The position numbers were made by a program, and so were the translations under genes. Below are positions 35,801 through 45,131 of a stretch of DNA of 64,000 nt, piece after piece. The DNA is from Pedobacter sp. Leaf216. GTDB taxonomy: Bacteria; Bacteroidota; Bacteroidia; Sphingobacteriales; Sphingobacteriaceae. The stretch lies in assembly GCF_001421515.1 (NCBI RefSeq), contig NZ_LMKM01000038.1:312-64311 (forward strand), written 5' to 3'. Each line of letters begins with the position of its first letter. Positions within the stretch are counted from its first letter, which is position 1. The notes under the pieces are model-generated. The model did no database searches. It was not told the DNA's origin and was given only the letters and a program-made list of their open reading frames with translations.

Positions 35801-35831
35801 CAAATGTAAACATCTATTTTTAAAATGCAAA
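35801..35831 (-). promoter_or_regulatory. Promoter of ohr
   Basis: TTTG (35828-35831), 19 bases, TACATTTG (35801-35808) on the minus strand is an exact Bacteroidota consensus. Confidence 0.85.
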
Positions 35832-35867
35832 TTTTATTGCCAAAACTTATTTAATTCAAATGTTGGG

Positions 35868-35906
35868 CACAAAAAAAGGTGTTCATTATTACATGAACAC
35901 CTTTTA
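35868..35906 (-). terminator. Terminator of the porin gene
   Basis: AAAAGGTGTTCAT, a 6-base loop and ATGAACACCTTTTTTT on the minus strand, 20 bases after the stop. Confidence 0.88.
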
Positions 35907-35924
35907 AATCTTTGACAAGTAAGC

Positions 35925-36515
35925 TTACAAAATCCTATAACCTAAGCCAACTGTAAACAAGTTTAACTTGGTACCAGGATAACCGGCTTTATTAATTTTT
36001 GATAAACCAAGTTCGTAACGTGCATCAAAGCTCAACTTTTTAAGATCCAAGCCTGCACCGAACTGCCAGGCCAAAGCCTGGTTTTTAAAGTCGGCTCTGA
36101 AAACATTTCCAGCAGCCTGACCGAAACTTTGGTTTTCATCCAATATTAAGGAAAACATTGGTCCGGTGTTTAATCGAAGACCAATACCAGCGGCACCAAA
36201 TTTAGTACCTACCAATAAAGGAACATCCAAACTTGTAAAACGAACTTTATTTACTTCTCCCGTTGCATCACTTACCAAATCTGCTTTCTTACCTGAAACA
36301 TAAAGTTCTGGCTGGAAGTAAACACCTGCCGCTCCAACCCTGGCCCATAAGCCACCGTAAAAACCTGTACGGTTGTTACTGTTAAAAGTGTTTTCACTAT
36401 CAAATTTCGAAAAATTTGCACCAGCTTTAATGCCCAGCTGGAATGATGGCAATACCTGTGCGCTGGCAAATAGGCCAACAAGCAAAAAGGCAACGGTTAA
36501 AGATAAAAATTTCAT
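35925..36515 (-). CDS. Outer-membrane beta-barrel (porin family) protein
   Basis: 196 aa. A signal peptide (MKFLSLTVAFLLVGLFASAQ) leads to an eight-stranded-type barrel (FQLGIKAGANFSKFDSENTF, GFYGGLWARVGAAGVYFQPEL) ending in the aromatic strand LFTVGLGYRIL. It belongs to the small outer-membrane barrel family PF13568. It follows a small coiled-coil gene by 12 bases, suggesting cotranscription. Confidence 0.88.
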   Translation of the reverse strand: MKFLSLTVAFLLVGLFASAQVLPSFQLGIKAGANFSKFDSENTFNSNNRTGFYGGLWARVGAAGVYFQPELYVSGKKADLVSDATGEVNKVRFTSLDVPLLVGTKFGAAGIGLRLNTGPMFSLILDENQSFGQAAGNVFRADFKNQALAWQFGAGLDLKKLSFDARYELGLSKINKAGYPGTKLNLFTVGLGYRIL

Positions 36516-36527
36516 ATGCGTTTAATT

Positions 36528-36824
36528 TTAGCTGGTGGCATTGTTGATCGCTTCCTGTTCTTTTAAGGCGTCAACATTGTTTTTATCACCAAAGTTTTGT
36601 GTTTTACCTGCAAAGTAATCTAAAATTCCTGAAATAGTATCTAAGTTATCAGCTAAATTTTGATGTATATCTGGTAGGTCTTTTTCTAAACGGCCATCAC
36701 CAAGTTCAATATTATCAACTTCGATTTTTCCAATTTTCTGAATAAGTGCCTGTTGAGAGTTTTGTAAATCTTCCAATTCACGCACAATCTTCTCCATTAA
36801 TTCAAACTTCTTTAAAGTGTTCAT
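36528..36824 (-). CDS. Small predicted helical protein
   Basis: 98 aa, no signal peptide. The start (LKKFELMEKIVRELEDLQNSQQALIQKIG) is a coiled-coil helix; the rest is charged and helical. It lies 12 bases upstream of the porin gene. No family recognised. Confidence 0.6.
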   Translation of the reverse strand: MNTLKKFELMEKIVRELEDLQNSQQALIQKIGKIEVDNIELGDGRLEKDLPDIHQNLADNLDTISGILDYFAGKTQNFGDKNNVDALKEQEAINNATS

Positions 36825-36953
36825 AGGTCTTATTTTTTAGTTCAACTATTTCTTATAAACCCACAGCCACTCATTTTGTTTTACACCGCATTTTTTTAAC
36901 AGATAGATTTGGAATTGCCAAAAACAACTAATAAATTAGTTTAATAATTAATT

Positions 36954-38111
36954 ATGATGAAAAGACTTTGCTATTTATTGATTTTTGTTTGCTTGCATCA
37001 AGTAACTTTCGCACAAACGGCCGCTGTGGTAGATAAGGAAAAACTATTTGAATTTTATCAAAATCAACGTTATGCCGAAGCTGGGCAGTATCTAAAAGAG
37101 ATTTATGGTGAAAATATAACTGATATCAAAATCCTTAATCAGATGGGGTATTGCTTTTTAATGGGAGGTAACACTGTTGAGGCAGAAAAATTTTACACCA
37201 GGGCCTATACACTTCAATCACAAAATCTTCCCGTTCTTTTCAGTCTCGGCAACATCAGTACAAAGAGGGGAAATACCGAAAAGGCCAGGCGCTATTATGG
37301 AGAAATTCTGAAAATTGATACCAATAACTTTAATGTACACAAACTAATGGCCAATCTGTACAGTTCGCCAAAAGATGATTCGATAAAACGCATATATCTT
37401 TTAAAAGCAAACCAGATCAATCCAATTGAAGGTGATGTAGCAACCGACCTTGCAGAGGTACTTTCCAACTATCAGGAATATGAAAAGGCTTACAGTGTAC
37501 TTGATATTGCCATTAAGGGAGACAGCGATAACCTGGTATTGCAACGTACAAAACTGCCCATTGCCAATCAGTTAAAAAAATACGCTGAGGTAATAGCCGC
37601 AGGAGAAAAATTATTAAAAGATGGTGCCGATGCGGGGGTAATAAAAGATGTAGCAAAGGCTTATTATTACACCAAACAATATCAGAAAGCAATTGATCTG
37701 TTTAAATTACTGGAAGCAACCGCTATGCAAAATGAGGCCACTTTATATTATACCTCACTCAGTTACCGGGCAATAAAAAATTATCCTCTGGCAGCTAATT
37801 ATACCAAAAAAACAATTGATGAGGCTATTTCGCCAAATACCTCCAGTTACTATTCACTTTTAGGGCTGGTTTATGAAGAAAACAATCAACTGACGCTCGC
37901 AAACGGAGCTTATAAAAAAGGGCTGCAATTTAAAGTGAACGCTACCTTATATTACCGCCTTGCAGTATTTTACGATACCCGGTTAAAACAAGGTAAAAAC
38001 GCCCTTAAATATTATAATCTTTATTTAAAAAGCAAACCGAGTTTAACGGATGATAAGGAAGAAATCAAGTTTACCAAAGATAGGATAGCACAATTAAACC
38101 TGACTGATTAA
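36954..38111 (+). CDS. Exported TPR-repeat protein
   Basis: 385 aa; ATG 36954 or 36957 gives the same signal peptide (KRLCYLLIFVCLHQVTFAQ). About eight TPR helices follow (FEFYQNQRYAEAGQYLKEIY, AEKFYTRAYTLQSQNLPVLF, KARRYYGEILKID, KNALKYYNLYLKSKP). Probably a periplasmic scaffold. Its end overlaps the convergent DUF4268 gene by four bases. Confidence 0.85.
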   Translation: MMKRLCYLLIFVCLHQVTFAQTAAVVDKEKLFEFYQNQRYAEAGQYLKEIYGENITDIKILNQMGYCFLMGGNTVEAEKFYTRAYTLQSQNLPVLFSLGNISTKRGNTEKARRYYGEILKIDTNNFNVHKLMANLYSSPKDDSIKRIYLLKANQINPIEGDVATDLAEVLSNYQEYEKAYSVLDIAIKGDSDNLVLQRTKLPIANQLKKYAEVIAAGEKLLKDGADAGVIKDVAKAYYYTKQYQKAIDLFKLLEATAMQNEATLYYTSLSYRAIKNYPLAANYTKKTIDEAISPNTSSYYSLLGLVYEENNQLTLANGAYKKGLQFKVNATLYYRLAVFYDTRLKQGKNALKYYNLYLKSKPSLTDDKEEIKFTKDRIAQLNLTD

Positions 38112-38569
38112 ACCAGATCCTCGAAAACAGGTTTCACATTATCCCAAAATTCATCAAGTGCAATCATCCTGGGCTTAAAAAAGGAAATCAGTTGCGGCCA
38201 GTGCTGTTGGTTAAATATGCTCACCCCGGTAATGCTGATGGAAATCTGAGATACTGTTTTACCAAAATCATCGTCGGCATCTCTTATCCAATCCCATTCT
38301 TCGCCAACCGTATTGGTAAACAGTAGTTTAAATTCTTCGAACTGTTCAAATATGAGGTGCCTGATATCGGCATCTGAATGCGAAAGTTGAATGCTGATAA
38401 AAGCCTTTTTATTGTCGACATCCATTTTAAAAAAGATGTTCTTCACCCCTGTTTTGTAATTTGTCCAATTTACAGTAGAACCACTTGCAGAAGGAACAGG
38501 TTTCATGTATTGTCCGAAACTGATCCAAAATTGTTGACGTAAACGGGCTGATTCTTCTTTACTGTACAT
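38108..38569 (-). CDS. DUF4268 domain protein
   Basis: 153 aa. FWISFGQYMKPVPSASGSTVNWTNY, KAFISIQLSHSDADIRHLIF and EEWDWIRDADDDFG fit DUF4268, which elsewhere is found at the end of restriction or defence proteins. Here it stands alone. Convergent with the TPR gene. Confidence 0.8.
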   Translation of the reverse strand: MYSKEESARLRQQFWISFGQYMKPVPSASGSTVNWTNYKTGVKNIFFKMDVDNKKAFISIQLSHSDADIRHLIFEQFEEFKLLFTNTVGEEWDWIRDADDDFGKTVSQISISITGVSIFNQQHWPQLISFFKPRMIALDEFWDNVKPVFEDLV

Positions 38570-38617
38570 TTAATTTTTACTGCATCTGATGGAAAGTGCA
38601 TCACAATTCAATTAATC

Positions 38618-38689
38618 TGTCTCCCCTTTAGCCTGTCGGAACGCCTGATCATGCATTTAAGCAAGTCCTTCGACAGGCTAAAGGAGACA
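38618..38689. repeat. Long inverted repeat between DUF4268 and rhamnosidase genes
   Basis: TGTCTCC(CC)TTTAGCCTGTCG pairs with CGACAGGCTAAAGGAGACA over 19 bases with a two-base bulge, loop 32. It contains the word CTTCGACAGGCT found in many Bacteroidota intergenic elements. It may be a small mobile repeat or a terminator for both flanking genes. Confidence 0.75.
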
Positions 38690-38736
38690 AATTTATATGT
38701 TGATACAACTTTCTGTGAAGCCGCAATATTAAGCGA

Positions 38737-41385
38737 TTAATATTTATATTCAAAATGATAGCTGCCAGAGCCAATCTGTTCTTTTTTATCGCTTTTTGGC
38801 AAAACTACGGTTGCGGAGGCATTAGGCGGAATCGTTACATCAAGCTTAAAAAGGCCTTCGGCAATTGTCCATGATGATTTAACAGTACCATAAACAGTTT
38901 CCAGTTCGGCAGATGCAGCTGTTAATTTTCCACCTGGCCGGGGCGCAATAACAACCGATTTATAGCCCGGTTGATCTGCTACGGGATTAATGCCGGCAAT
39001 ATTTTTATACATCCAATCGCCAATAGCACCATATGCATAGTGGTTAAAACTATTCATATCTGCCGTCTGAAAAGATCCATCTTGTTTGATGCCATCCCAT
39101 CGTTCCCAAATGGTGGTGGCCCCCATTTTTACAGGGTAAAGCCATGAAGGGTAACTTTCCTGCATTAAAAGATCATATGCAACACTTTCATGCCCGAAGC
39201 GGCTTAATACATGGCATAGGTATGGGGTGCCCAAAAAACCTGTTGTTAAGTGGTTTCCGTAATCTCTCACGTTATCTACCAACCTTTGAGCAGCCTGCGC
39301 ACGCAGATTTTCGGGCAGCATATCAAACTGTAAAGCTAAAACATAGGCCGTTTGCGTATTCGAAATCAATTTACCGCTCGGGGTCATATTTTCTTTGATA
39401 TAAGCGGCTTTTATCTGTTCGAGCAGTGTAGTGTATTTGGCCACATCATCAGCTTTGCCCAAAACTTTTGCAGCATTTAGCAACAATTGTGTAGAGTGTG
39501 CATAAAAAGTTTGAGCGATCATGTATTTATCGGTAACAGCAGCACGGCCGTCGTTATCATCATTAGGGCGGTAAAACAACCAGTCTCCAAAGTGGGATCC
39601 TGTATTCCAAAGGTTGTTTTTTGATACTGATGTGATATAATCGACCCACTTTTTCATGCTGCCATATTGCGTTTCCAGTATGCCTTTATCACCATAAGCT
39701 ATATACATATCCCAGGGGATAATCGTGGCTACATCTGCCCAGCCGGCCGATCCGGCATCACTTTGATTTAGCACATTGGGTACCACAAAAGGTACACTCC
39801 CGCTAGGAAGCTGATCCGCAGAAACATCTTTCAACCATTTGGTAAAAAAGCCCGATACATCCATATTGTAAGCGGCCGTTGTTGCAAAGGCCTGCGCATC
39901 ACCCGTCCAGCCCAAACGTTCGTCCCTTTGAGGGCAATCTGTTGGTACATCTACAAAATTACCCTTCTGCCCCCATGAAATGTTGTGTTGCAGCTGGTTT
40001 AAAAGTGCATTGGAAGTGCTAAATTTTCCGCTGGTTTTCATATCAGAATAAACAGCCACAGCGGTGAGGTTTTCGAGTTTAAGTTCGCCCGGATAGCCTT
40101 CAATTTTAACATACCTAAATCCCTGAAATGAAAAATGTGGCTCGAATACCTGTTCGGTTTCACCCTTTAAAATATAGTTATTCTGCTGTTTGGCCGATCT
40201 GAGGTTGGTGGTGTAAAAATTGCCTTCTTTGGTTAATACTTCTGCATGACTGATGGAAATTTTTGTCCCGGCAGCACCTTTTGCTTTCAACATCACCCAG
40301 CCTACCAAATTCTGCCCAAAATCAACAACAGTTTCTCCAAGTGGGGTTTTGAATATTTTCAAGGCCTTAAATTCTTCATGTTTACTTACTTGCGGCCCAC
40401 TCATTCCGATCAGTTTCTCCGGTCCGCTGGCTATTTCCTGAACTGGTTTCCAGCTGGCATTTTCTTTGAAACCGTAAGTATTCCAACCCGCAATTTCCAA
40501 TCTTGCATCATAGGTTTCTCCATCATATATGTTTGATGAACGTATTGGCCCGTAAGCGGTTTTCCAACTGTTATCGGTGATAAAGGTCTCTTTGCTTCCG
40601 TCGTTATATTCTACTTCAAGCTGTAACAATAAAGCCCTGGTATCGCCATAAAACTGTTTTTGGTTGGCAAAACCGATCCGGCCTTTGTACCATCCATCGC
40701 CAAGCGAAACACCAATTACGTTCCCACCTTTTTTCAATGATTTTTTAATATCGTAAACCTGGTACTGAATGTGGTCTTTATAGCTCGTCCATCCTGGTGC
40801 AAAATATGCATTTCCCACACGCGTCCCGTTGATGTGGGCCTCATATAAACCTTTTGCAGTAATATATGCCACTGCAGATTTAATTTCTTTTTTGAGCGTA
40901 ATTTCTTTTCTAAAAAGCGGACTGGCCATAGCAGTATCCCTTCCTTCTACCGAAATCCATTTTGCGCTCCAGTCCTCAGGTTTTAAGCCTGTTTGGAAAT
41001 ACTGAACCGGAGACCATGCAGATGTATTTCCATGATTATCTTTTACCCTTACCTGCCAGTAATACCTGGTTTTTGAGGAAAGTGCAGGGCCATTGTAGGC
41101 AACAAGCACGGATTGATCGTTATTAACGGTTGCTTTCCATAAAACCCGATCAATTTTTGCTGAGGTACCCAGTCTTATTTCGTAATTATTCTGTTTGGTA
41201 TTTTTGATATCCGAGTTGATCTTCCAGCTAAACCTGGGTTTTGGATTATCAATACTAAAAGGATTTACTAAATGCTCAACAGTTAAATCTCTTACTGAAA
41301 TTTTCTGCGCAAATATTTGTGTGGTAAATAACAACAAAAATGCAGTGTTTAGCACTGCAAATGAGTGACGGAAAATCTTGTTCAT
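38737..41385 (-). CDS. Alpha-L-rhamnosidase (GH78)
   Basis: 882 aa with signal peptide (NTAFLLLFTTQIFA). The N-terminal Ig-like and beta domains (VRDLTVEHLVNPFSIDNPKP; YITAKGLYEAHINGTRVG) precede the (alpha/alpha)6 barrel (NFVDVPTDCPQRDERLGWTG, SFNHYAYGAIGDWMY) and a C-terminal beta domain. It cleaves terminal alpha-L-rhamnose from plant or pectic glycans in the periplasm. No SusCD pair is adjacent, so it is not in a typical polysaccharide locus. Confidence 0.93.
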   Translation of the reverse strand: MNKIFRHSFAVLNTAFLLLFTTQIFAQKISVRDLTVEHLVNPFSIDNPKPRFSWKINSDIKNTKQNNYEIRLGTSAKIDRVLWKATVNNDQSVLVAYNGPALSSKTRYYWQVRVKDNHGNTSAWSPVQYFQTGLKPEDWSAKWISVEGRDTAMASPLFRKEITLKKEIKSAVAYITAKGLYEAHINGTRVGNAYFAPGWTSYKDHIQYQVYDIKKSLKKGGNVIGVSLGDGWYKGRIGFANQKQFYGDTRALLLQLEVEYNDGSKETFITDNSWKTAYGPIRSSNIYDGETYDARLEIAGWNTYGFKENASWKPVQEIASGPEKLIGMSGPQVSKHEEFKALKIFKTPLGETVVDFGQNLVGWVMLKAKGAAGTKISISHAEVLTKEGNFYTTNLRSAKQQNNYILKGETEQVFEPHFSFQGFRYVKIEGYPGELKLENLTAVAVYSDMKTSGKFSTSNALLNQLQHNISWGQKGNFVDVPTDCPQRDERLGWTGDAQAFATTAAYNMDVSGFFTKWLKDVSADQLPSGSVPFVVPNVLNQSDAGSAGWADVATIIPWDMYIAYGDKGILETQYGSMKKWVDYITSVSKNNLWNTGSHFGDWLFYRPNDDNDGRAAVTDKYMIAQTFYAHSTQLLLNAAKVLGKADDVAKYTTLLEQIKAAYIKENMTPSGKLISNTQTAYVLALQFDMLPENLRAQAAQRLVDNVRDYGNHLTTGFLGTPYLCHVLSRFGHESVAYDLLMQESYPSWLYPVKMGATTIWERWDGIKQDGSFQTADMNSFNHYAYGAIGDWMYKNIAGINPVADQPGYKSVVIAPRPGGKLTAASAELETVYGTVKSSWTIAEGLFKLDVTIPPNASATVVLPKSDKKEQIGSGSYHFEYKY

Positions 41386-41551
41386 AAATGGTTAGCGTTA
41401 ATTTTTAGTCTTAACACCACGATATTGAGAAATATTATCCGCTCAACCATCCTGCACTGTCATGAAAAATTAAGCGTTACATCTACGCCAATAAGTACTT
41501 AAAAAACTAATTAACAATCCGTTAATAAATAAAAATGAATTAAAAATAATG

Positions 41552-42136
41552 TTAGCGGTTCATTAAACGGGCTACATATTTCCCAATGATATCGAACTCT
41601 AAATTTACAGTATCGCCAACTTCAACTTCCTGTAAATTGGTATGTTCAAAAGTGTAAGGAATAATGAATACTGAAAATTCATCATCTGCCGAATTTACAA
41701 CCGTTAGGCTGATTCCGTTTACGCAGGCCGATCCTTTCTCCACGGTTACGTTTCCGGCAGAAGCATCGTACTTAAAACGGTATTCCCAGCTGCCATCCAG
41801 TTCTTCGCGTTTGATACAAACCGCAGTCTGGTCTACATGGCCCTGCACAATGTGTCCGTCCAAACGTGCATTCATCTGCATACAGCGCTCCAGATTAACC
41901 TTGCTGCCTACTTTTAAAGCATCTAAATTGGTTTTGTTTAGCGTTTCATCTATTGCCGTAACAGTATGTGTTCCATCATTTAATGCCACAACAGTTAAAC
42001 AAACTCCGTTATGCGCAACGCTCTGGTCTATTTTCAGCTCATGGCTGATGGATGATGAAATGGTAAAATGAATGTTTGTGTGATCGTTTTTAATGGCGGT
42101 AACCTCGCCAAGTGTTTCTATAATTCCTGTGAACAT
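41552..42136 (-). CDS. ribE: Riboflavin synthase, alpha chain
   Basis: 194 aa, two lumazine-binding halves: MFTGIIETLGEVTAI and the HNGVCLTV motif in the first, VEKGSACVNGISLTVV in the second. It dismutates 6,7-dimethyl-8-ribityllumazine to riboflavin. It follows accC, separated by a REP-like element, so it is probably a separate unit. Confidence 0.96.
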   Translation of the reverse strand: MFTGIIETLGEVTAIKNDHTNIHFTISSSISHELKIDQSVAHNGVCLTVVALNDGTHTVTAIDETLNKTNLDALKVGSKVNLERCMQMNARLDGHIVQGHVDQTAVCIKREELDGSWEYRFKYDASAGNVTVEKGSACVNGISLTVVNSADDEFSVFIIPYTFEHTNLQEVEVGDTVNLEFDIIGKYVARLMNR

Positions 42137-42155
42137 TTATAATGTATTTTTTTTC

Positions 42156-42244
42156 ATCGTCATTCCCGCGCAGGCGGGAATCTTAATCCTCAATACAAAT
42201 CCTACCGAGGTATTGCGATTCGCAATCAAGTTGATAATGACGAT
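42156..42244. repeat. REP-like element with terminal inverted repeats (89 bp)
   Basis: The 9-bp ends ATCGTCATT and AATGACGAT are perfect inverted repeats. Inside are two palindromes: ATTCCCGC-GCAG-GCGGGAAT and ATTGCGA-T-TCGCAAT. The layout is that of a small mobilised palindromic element between accC and ribE. Confidence 0.75.
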
Positions 42245-42261
42245 CGCGCTAAATCTATTTG

Positions 42262-43773
42262 TTAATATTTCAATCTATTTTTTCTCCAGTCTGAAGTTTT
42301 TTTAACCACGTCACTTCCTACCGTAACCGCTTGTTTACTAAAAAGTTGTGCAGCGATCAACGCAGCGATCAGTGCTTCTGTTTCATCCTGTACCTTCAAA
42401 TTTTCAGCTTTAAAGTATTTCCCTACAAAATGGGTATCAAAGTTGCCACCTTTAAATACTTCGTGCTGCATTACAAATTTACCAAAACCCAAGGTAGTTT
42501 CTATCCCGGTAATATCATATTCTTCAATGGCCCTAACCATACGGTCAATGGCCTCTTCCCTGCTTTTACCATAAGTAATCAGTTTGGCGATCATCGGATC
42601 ATAATAAATCGGAATTTCCATGCCCTGCTCAAAGCCATCATCAACCCTTACGCCATTGCCTTTAGGTGTATTATAGGTTTGCAGGGTACCGATATCGGGA
42701 AGGAAATTATTCGCCGGATCTTCTGCATAAACCCTGAGTTCAACCGCATGACCACTTATTTTTAAATCTTCCTGAGAAAAACTCAATTTTTCGCCCGAAG
42801 CGATTTTAATCTGCTCTTTTACCAGATCAATACCTGTAATCAGCTCCGTTACCGGGTGCTCCACCTGTAAGCGGGTATTCATTTCCAGGAAAAAGAAATC
42901 CAGGTTTTCATCCAGAATGAATTCTACTGTACCTGCTCCGGTGTAGTTTACCGAACGGGCCACATCTACAGCACATTTACCCATCTGCTGCCTTATTTCT
43001 TCAGTTAAAATAGATGAGGGTGCTTCTTCCACCACTTTCTGATGACGGCGTTGCACGGAACATTCCCGTTCAAAAAGATGAACAATATTGCCATGGGTAT
43101 CGCCCAATACCTGTATTTCGATGTGCCTTGGCGAGGTAACATAGCGTTCGATAAAAACCGCGCCATCACCAAAGGCTGAAGTAGCCTCACTAATGGCAAG
43201 CTGCATCTGCTCTTCAAAATCTTCCGCTCGCTCTACTATACGCATCCCCTTGCCACCACCGCCAGCAGCAGCTTTAATTAAAATGGGAAAGCCAACTTCG
43301 ATAGCGCGTTGTTTTGCTTCATTAACATCCTCAATGGCCTCTTCCGTTCCCGGCACCATGGGGATGTTGTATTTTAATGCCGCTGCCTTTGCAGATAATT
43401 TATTACCCATCGTTTCCATGGCCTGCGGAGATGGACCGACCAAAATCAACCCTGCATCAGCAACTTTTTGTGCAAAACCTGCATTTTCAGATAAAAAACC
43501 ATAACCAGGATGAATGGCTTGGGCACCTGTTAGTTTGCAGGCATCGATAATTTTTTCACCAACCAGATAACTTTGATTGGAAGGTGCTGGTCCGATAAAA
43601 ACTGCTTCATCCGCATAACGAACATGAAGTGCATTCCGGTCGGCTTCAGAAAAAACAGCTACGGTTTTTATTCCCATTTCCTTTGCAGAACGCATAATGC
43701 GCAAAGCAATTTCACCACGGTTAGCGATGAGCAGTTTTGAAATTGGAGCTAGAGGTTTGGAGGAATCAGGCAT
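42262..43773 (-). CDS. accC: Biotin carboxylase (acetyl-/acyl-CoA carboxylase subunit)
   Basis: 503 aa. KLLIANRGEIALRIMRSAKE, the ATP-grasp GGGGKGMRIV (near 165), the biotin-binding region and EMNTRLQVEHPVTE (near 290) are all present. It ends with a ~50-residue extension (SKQAVTVGSDVVKKTSDWRK) beyond the usual AccC length, as in acyl-CoA carboxylase alpha chains. No biotinyl carrier gene lies beside it, so the partner is encoded elsewhere. Confidence 0.93.
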   Translation of the reverse strand: MPDSSKPLAPISKLLIANRGEIALRIMRSAKEMGIKTVAVFSEADRNALHVRYADEAVFIGPAPSNQSYLVGEKIIDACKLTGAQAIHPGYGFLSENAGFAQKVADAGLILVGPSPQAMETMGNKLSAKAAALKYNIPMVPGTEEAIEDVNEAKQRAIEVGFPILIKAAAGGGGKGMRIVERAEDFEEQMQLAISEATSAFGDGAVFIERYVTSPRHIEIQVLGDTHGNIVHLFERECSVQRRHQKVVEEAPSSILTEEIRQQMGKCAVDVARSVNYTGAGTVEFILDENLDFFFLEMNTRLQVEHPVTELITGIDLVKEQIKIASGEKLSFSQEDLKISGHAVELRVYAEDPANNFLPDIGTLQTYNTPKGNGVRVDDGFEQGMEIPIYYDPMIAKLITYGKSREEAIDRMVRAIEEYDITGIETTLGFGKFVMQHEVFKGGNFDTHFVGKYFKAENLKVQDETEALIAALIAAQLFSKQAVTVGSDVVKKTSDWRKNRLKY

Positions 43774-43888
43774 TTTGGTTAGACTTTATATATATTCAGA
43801 TTGAGCGATGAGCCATCTGACTATTGACCATAAACTATAAAACTATTGAATAAAAATCGGACTCCCGTTTGCCGGCTTCCGACTGCAC

Positions 43889-44911
43889 CTACAAATGTAA
43901 TATTATTTCAATAGCCTGATCGATCATTTCGGCACTGAGATCCAGGTGTGTTACCAGGCGGACGGTACTGGCACTCGTGGTATTGCAATGCAGGCCCTTC
44001 TCTTTCAACTGGTGTACAATTTTTTCTGCTGAACCTTTTTCCACTTCAAAAATGACAATATTGGTTTCAACAGGCATTACCGATTTTACATATTTTGCCG
44101 AGCTTAATGCATTGGCCAAGGCTTTTGCATGGGTATGATCATCCTTTAAACGCGTTACATGATTATCGAGTGCATAAATGCCTGCAGCTGCTAAAAACCC
44201 TGCCTGGCGCATGCCCCCACCAAAAGCTTTCCTGATTTTCCGCGCTTTATGGATCATTTCCTTATTACCAAGTAAAACTGATCCTACCGGTGCGCCCAGT
44301 CCTTTAGATAAACATACTGAAATACCATTAAAATACTTTCCATATTCAAAGGCCTGGTCTCCGGTTGCAACTAAAGCATTAAAAATGCGTGCACCATCCA
44401 GATGTAGCTTTAATCCCTTTATATTACATAAGTGATGAATCGGCGCAATCTGAGCCAATGTATAACAGCTTCCGCCACCCTTATTTACCGTATTTTCTAA
44501 AACCACCAAACTGGAATTAGGGTAATGAATATTGTCTTCATTAATTTCAGGCTCAATCAGCTCCGGAGTTAAAATACCGCGTTCGCCATGCAACAGCCTG
44601 ACCGATGCTGCCGAGTGATAGGCAATACCTCCGATTTCGTAACGGTAAACGTGGGCAGTCTGATCGCAGATTACCTCATCCATCGGCTGGGTAAAACACT
44701 TAATGGCTATCTGGTTGGTCATCGTTCCGGAAGGACAAAATAATCCGGCTTCCATATTAAAGGTAGCAGCGAGTTTTGTTTCCAGTGCATGCACGGTTTC
44801 GTCTTCCCCAAAAACATCATCTCCCACTTTTGCATTCATCATGGCCTCCAACATTCCGGCGGTTGGCCTGGTTACCGTATCACTCCTGAAATCTAAAAAT
44901 CTGTTGTTCAT
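43889..44911 (-). CDS. ltaE: Low-specificity L-threonine aldolase
   Basis: 340 aa from the ATG at 44911 (MNNRFLDFRSDT); a longer reading from 44959 adds 16 unlikely residues. DFRSDTVTRPT, DDVFGEDETVHALE, LHLDGARIFNAL and the PLP-lysine motif CLSKGLGAPVGS are conserved. It splits threonine or allo-threonine to glycine and acetaldehyde. Single gene. Confidence 0.93.
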   Translation of the reverse strand: MNNRFLDFRSDTVTRPTAGMLEAMMNAKVGDDVFGEDETVHALETKLAATFNMEAGLFCPSGTMTNQIAIKCFTQPMDEVICDQTAHVYRYEIGGIAYHSAASVRLLHGERGILTPELIEPEINEDNIHYPNSSLVVLENTVNKGGGSCYTLAQIAPIHHLCNIKGLKLHLDGARIFNALVATGDQAFEYGKYFNGISVCLSKGLGAPVGSVLLGNKEMIHKARKIRKAFGGGMRQAGFLAAAGIYALDNHVTRLKDDHTHAKALANALSSAKYVKSVMPVETNIVIFEVEKGSAEKIVHQLKEKGLHCNTTSASTVRLVTHLDLSAEMIDQAIEIILHL

Positions 44912-45009
44912 TATGCTATCTTGTTGTAAAATATTGCTGACGTTTAAAAAAAAGACCAATGCCTTTTCTGGTATAATTTTAAGGTTTTTCGCGGATTAAA
45001 CACCCTATA

Positions 45010-45029
45010 TAGTGTATTTTTTACACACT
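45010..45029. promoter_or_regulatory. Operator A: GTGTA-N5-TACAC palindrome
   Basis: TAGTGTATTTTTTACAC (core 45012-45026) lies 103 bases before the kinase gene at 45132. It is one of three such sites within 5.2 kb. The outer flank differs slightly from the perfect copy at 50189. Confidence 0.75.
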
Positions 45030-45131
45030 TAAAATCCCACAACAACAAATTGTTAAAAAATTATTAAAAAAAAGGATACAAAATATAAGAGTTTTTATAC
45101 TTTTATCGTGCTAAAACCAAAAATAAATAAA

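Noticed and set aside
38737..41385. Polysaccharide utilisation locus around the rhamnosidase
   Set aside because: No SusC/SusD pair, sensor or other glycosidase lies within several kilobases.
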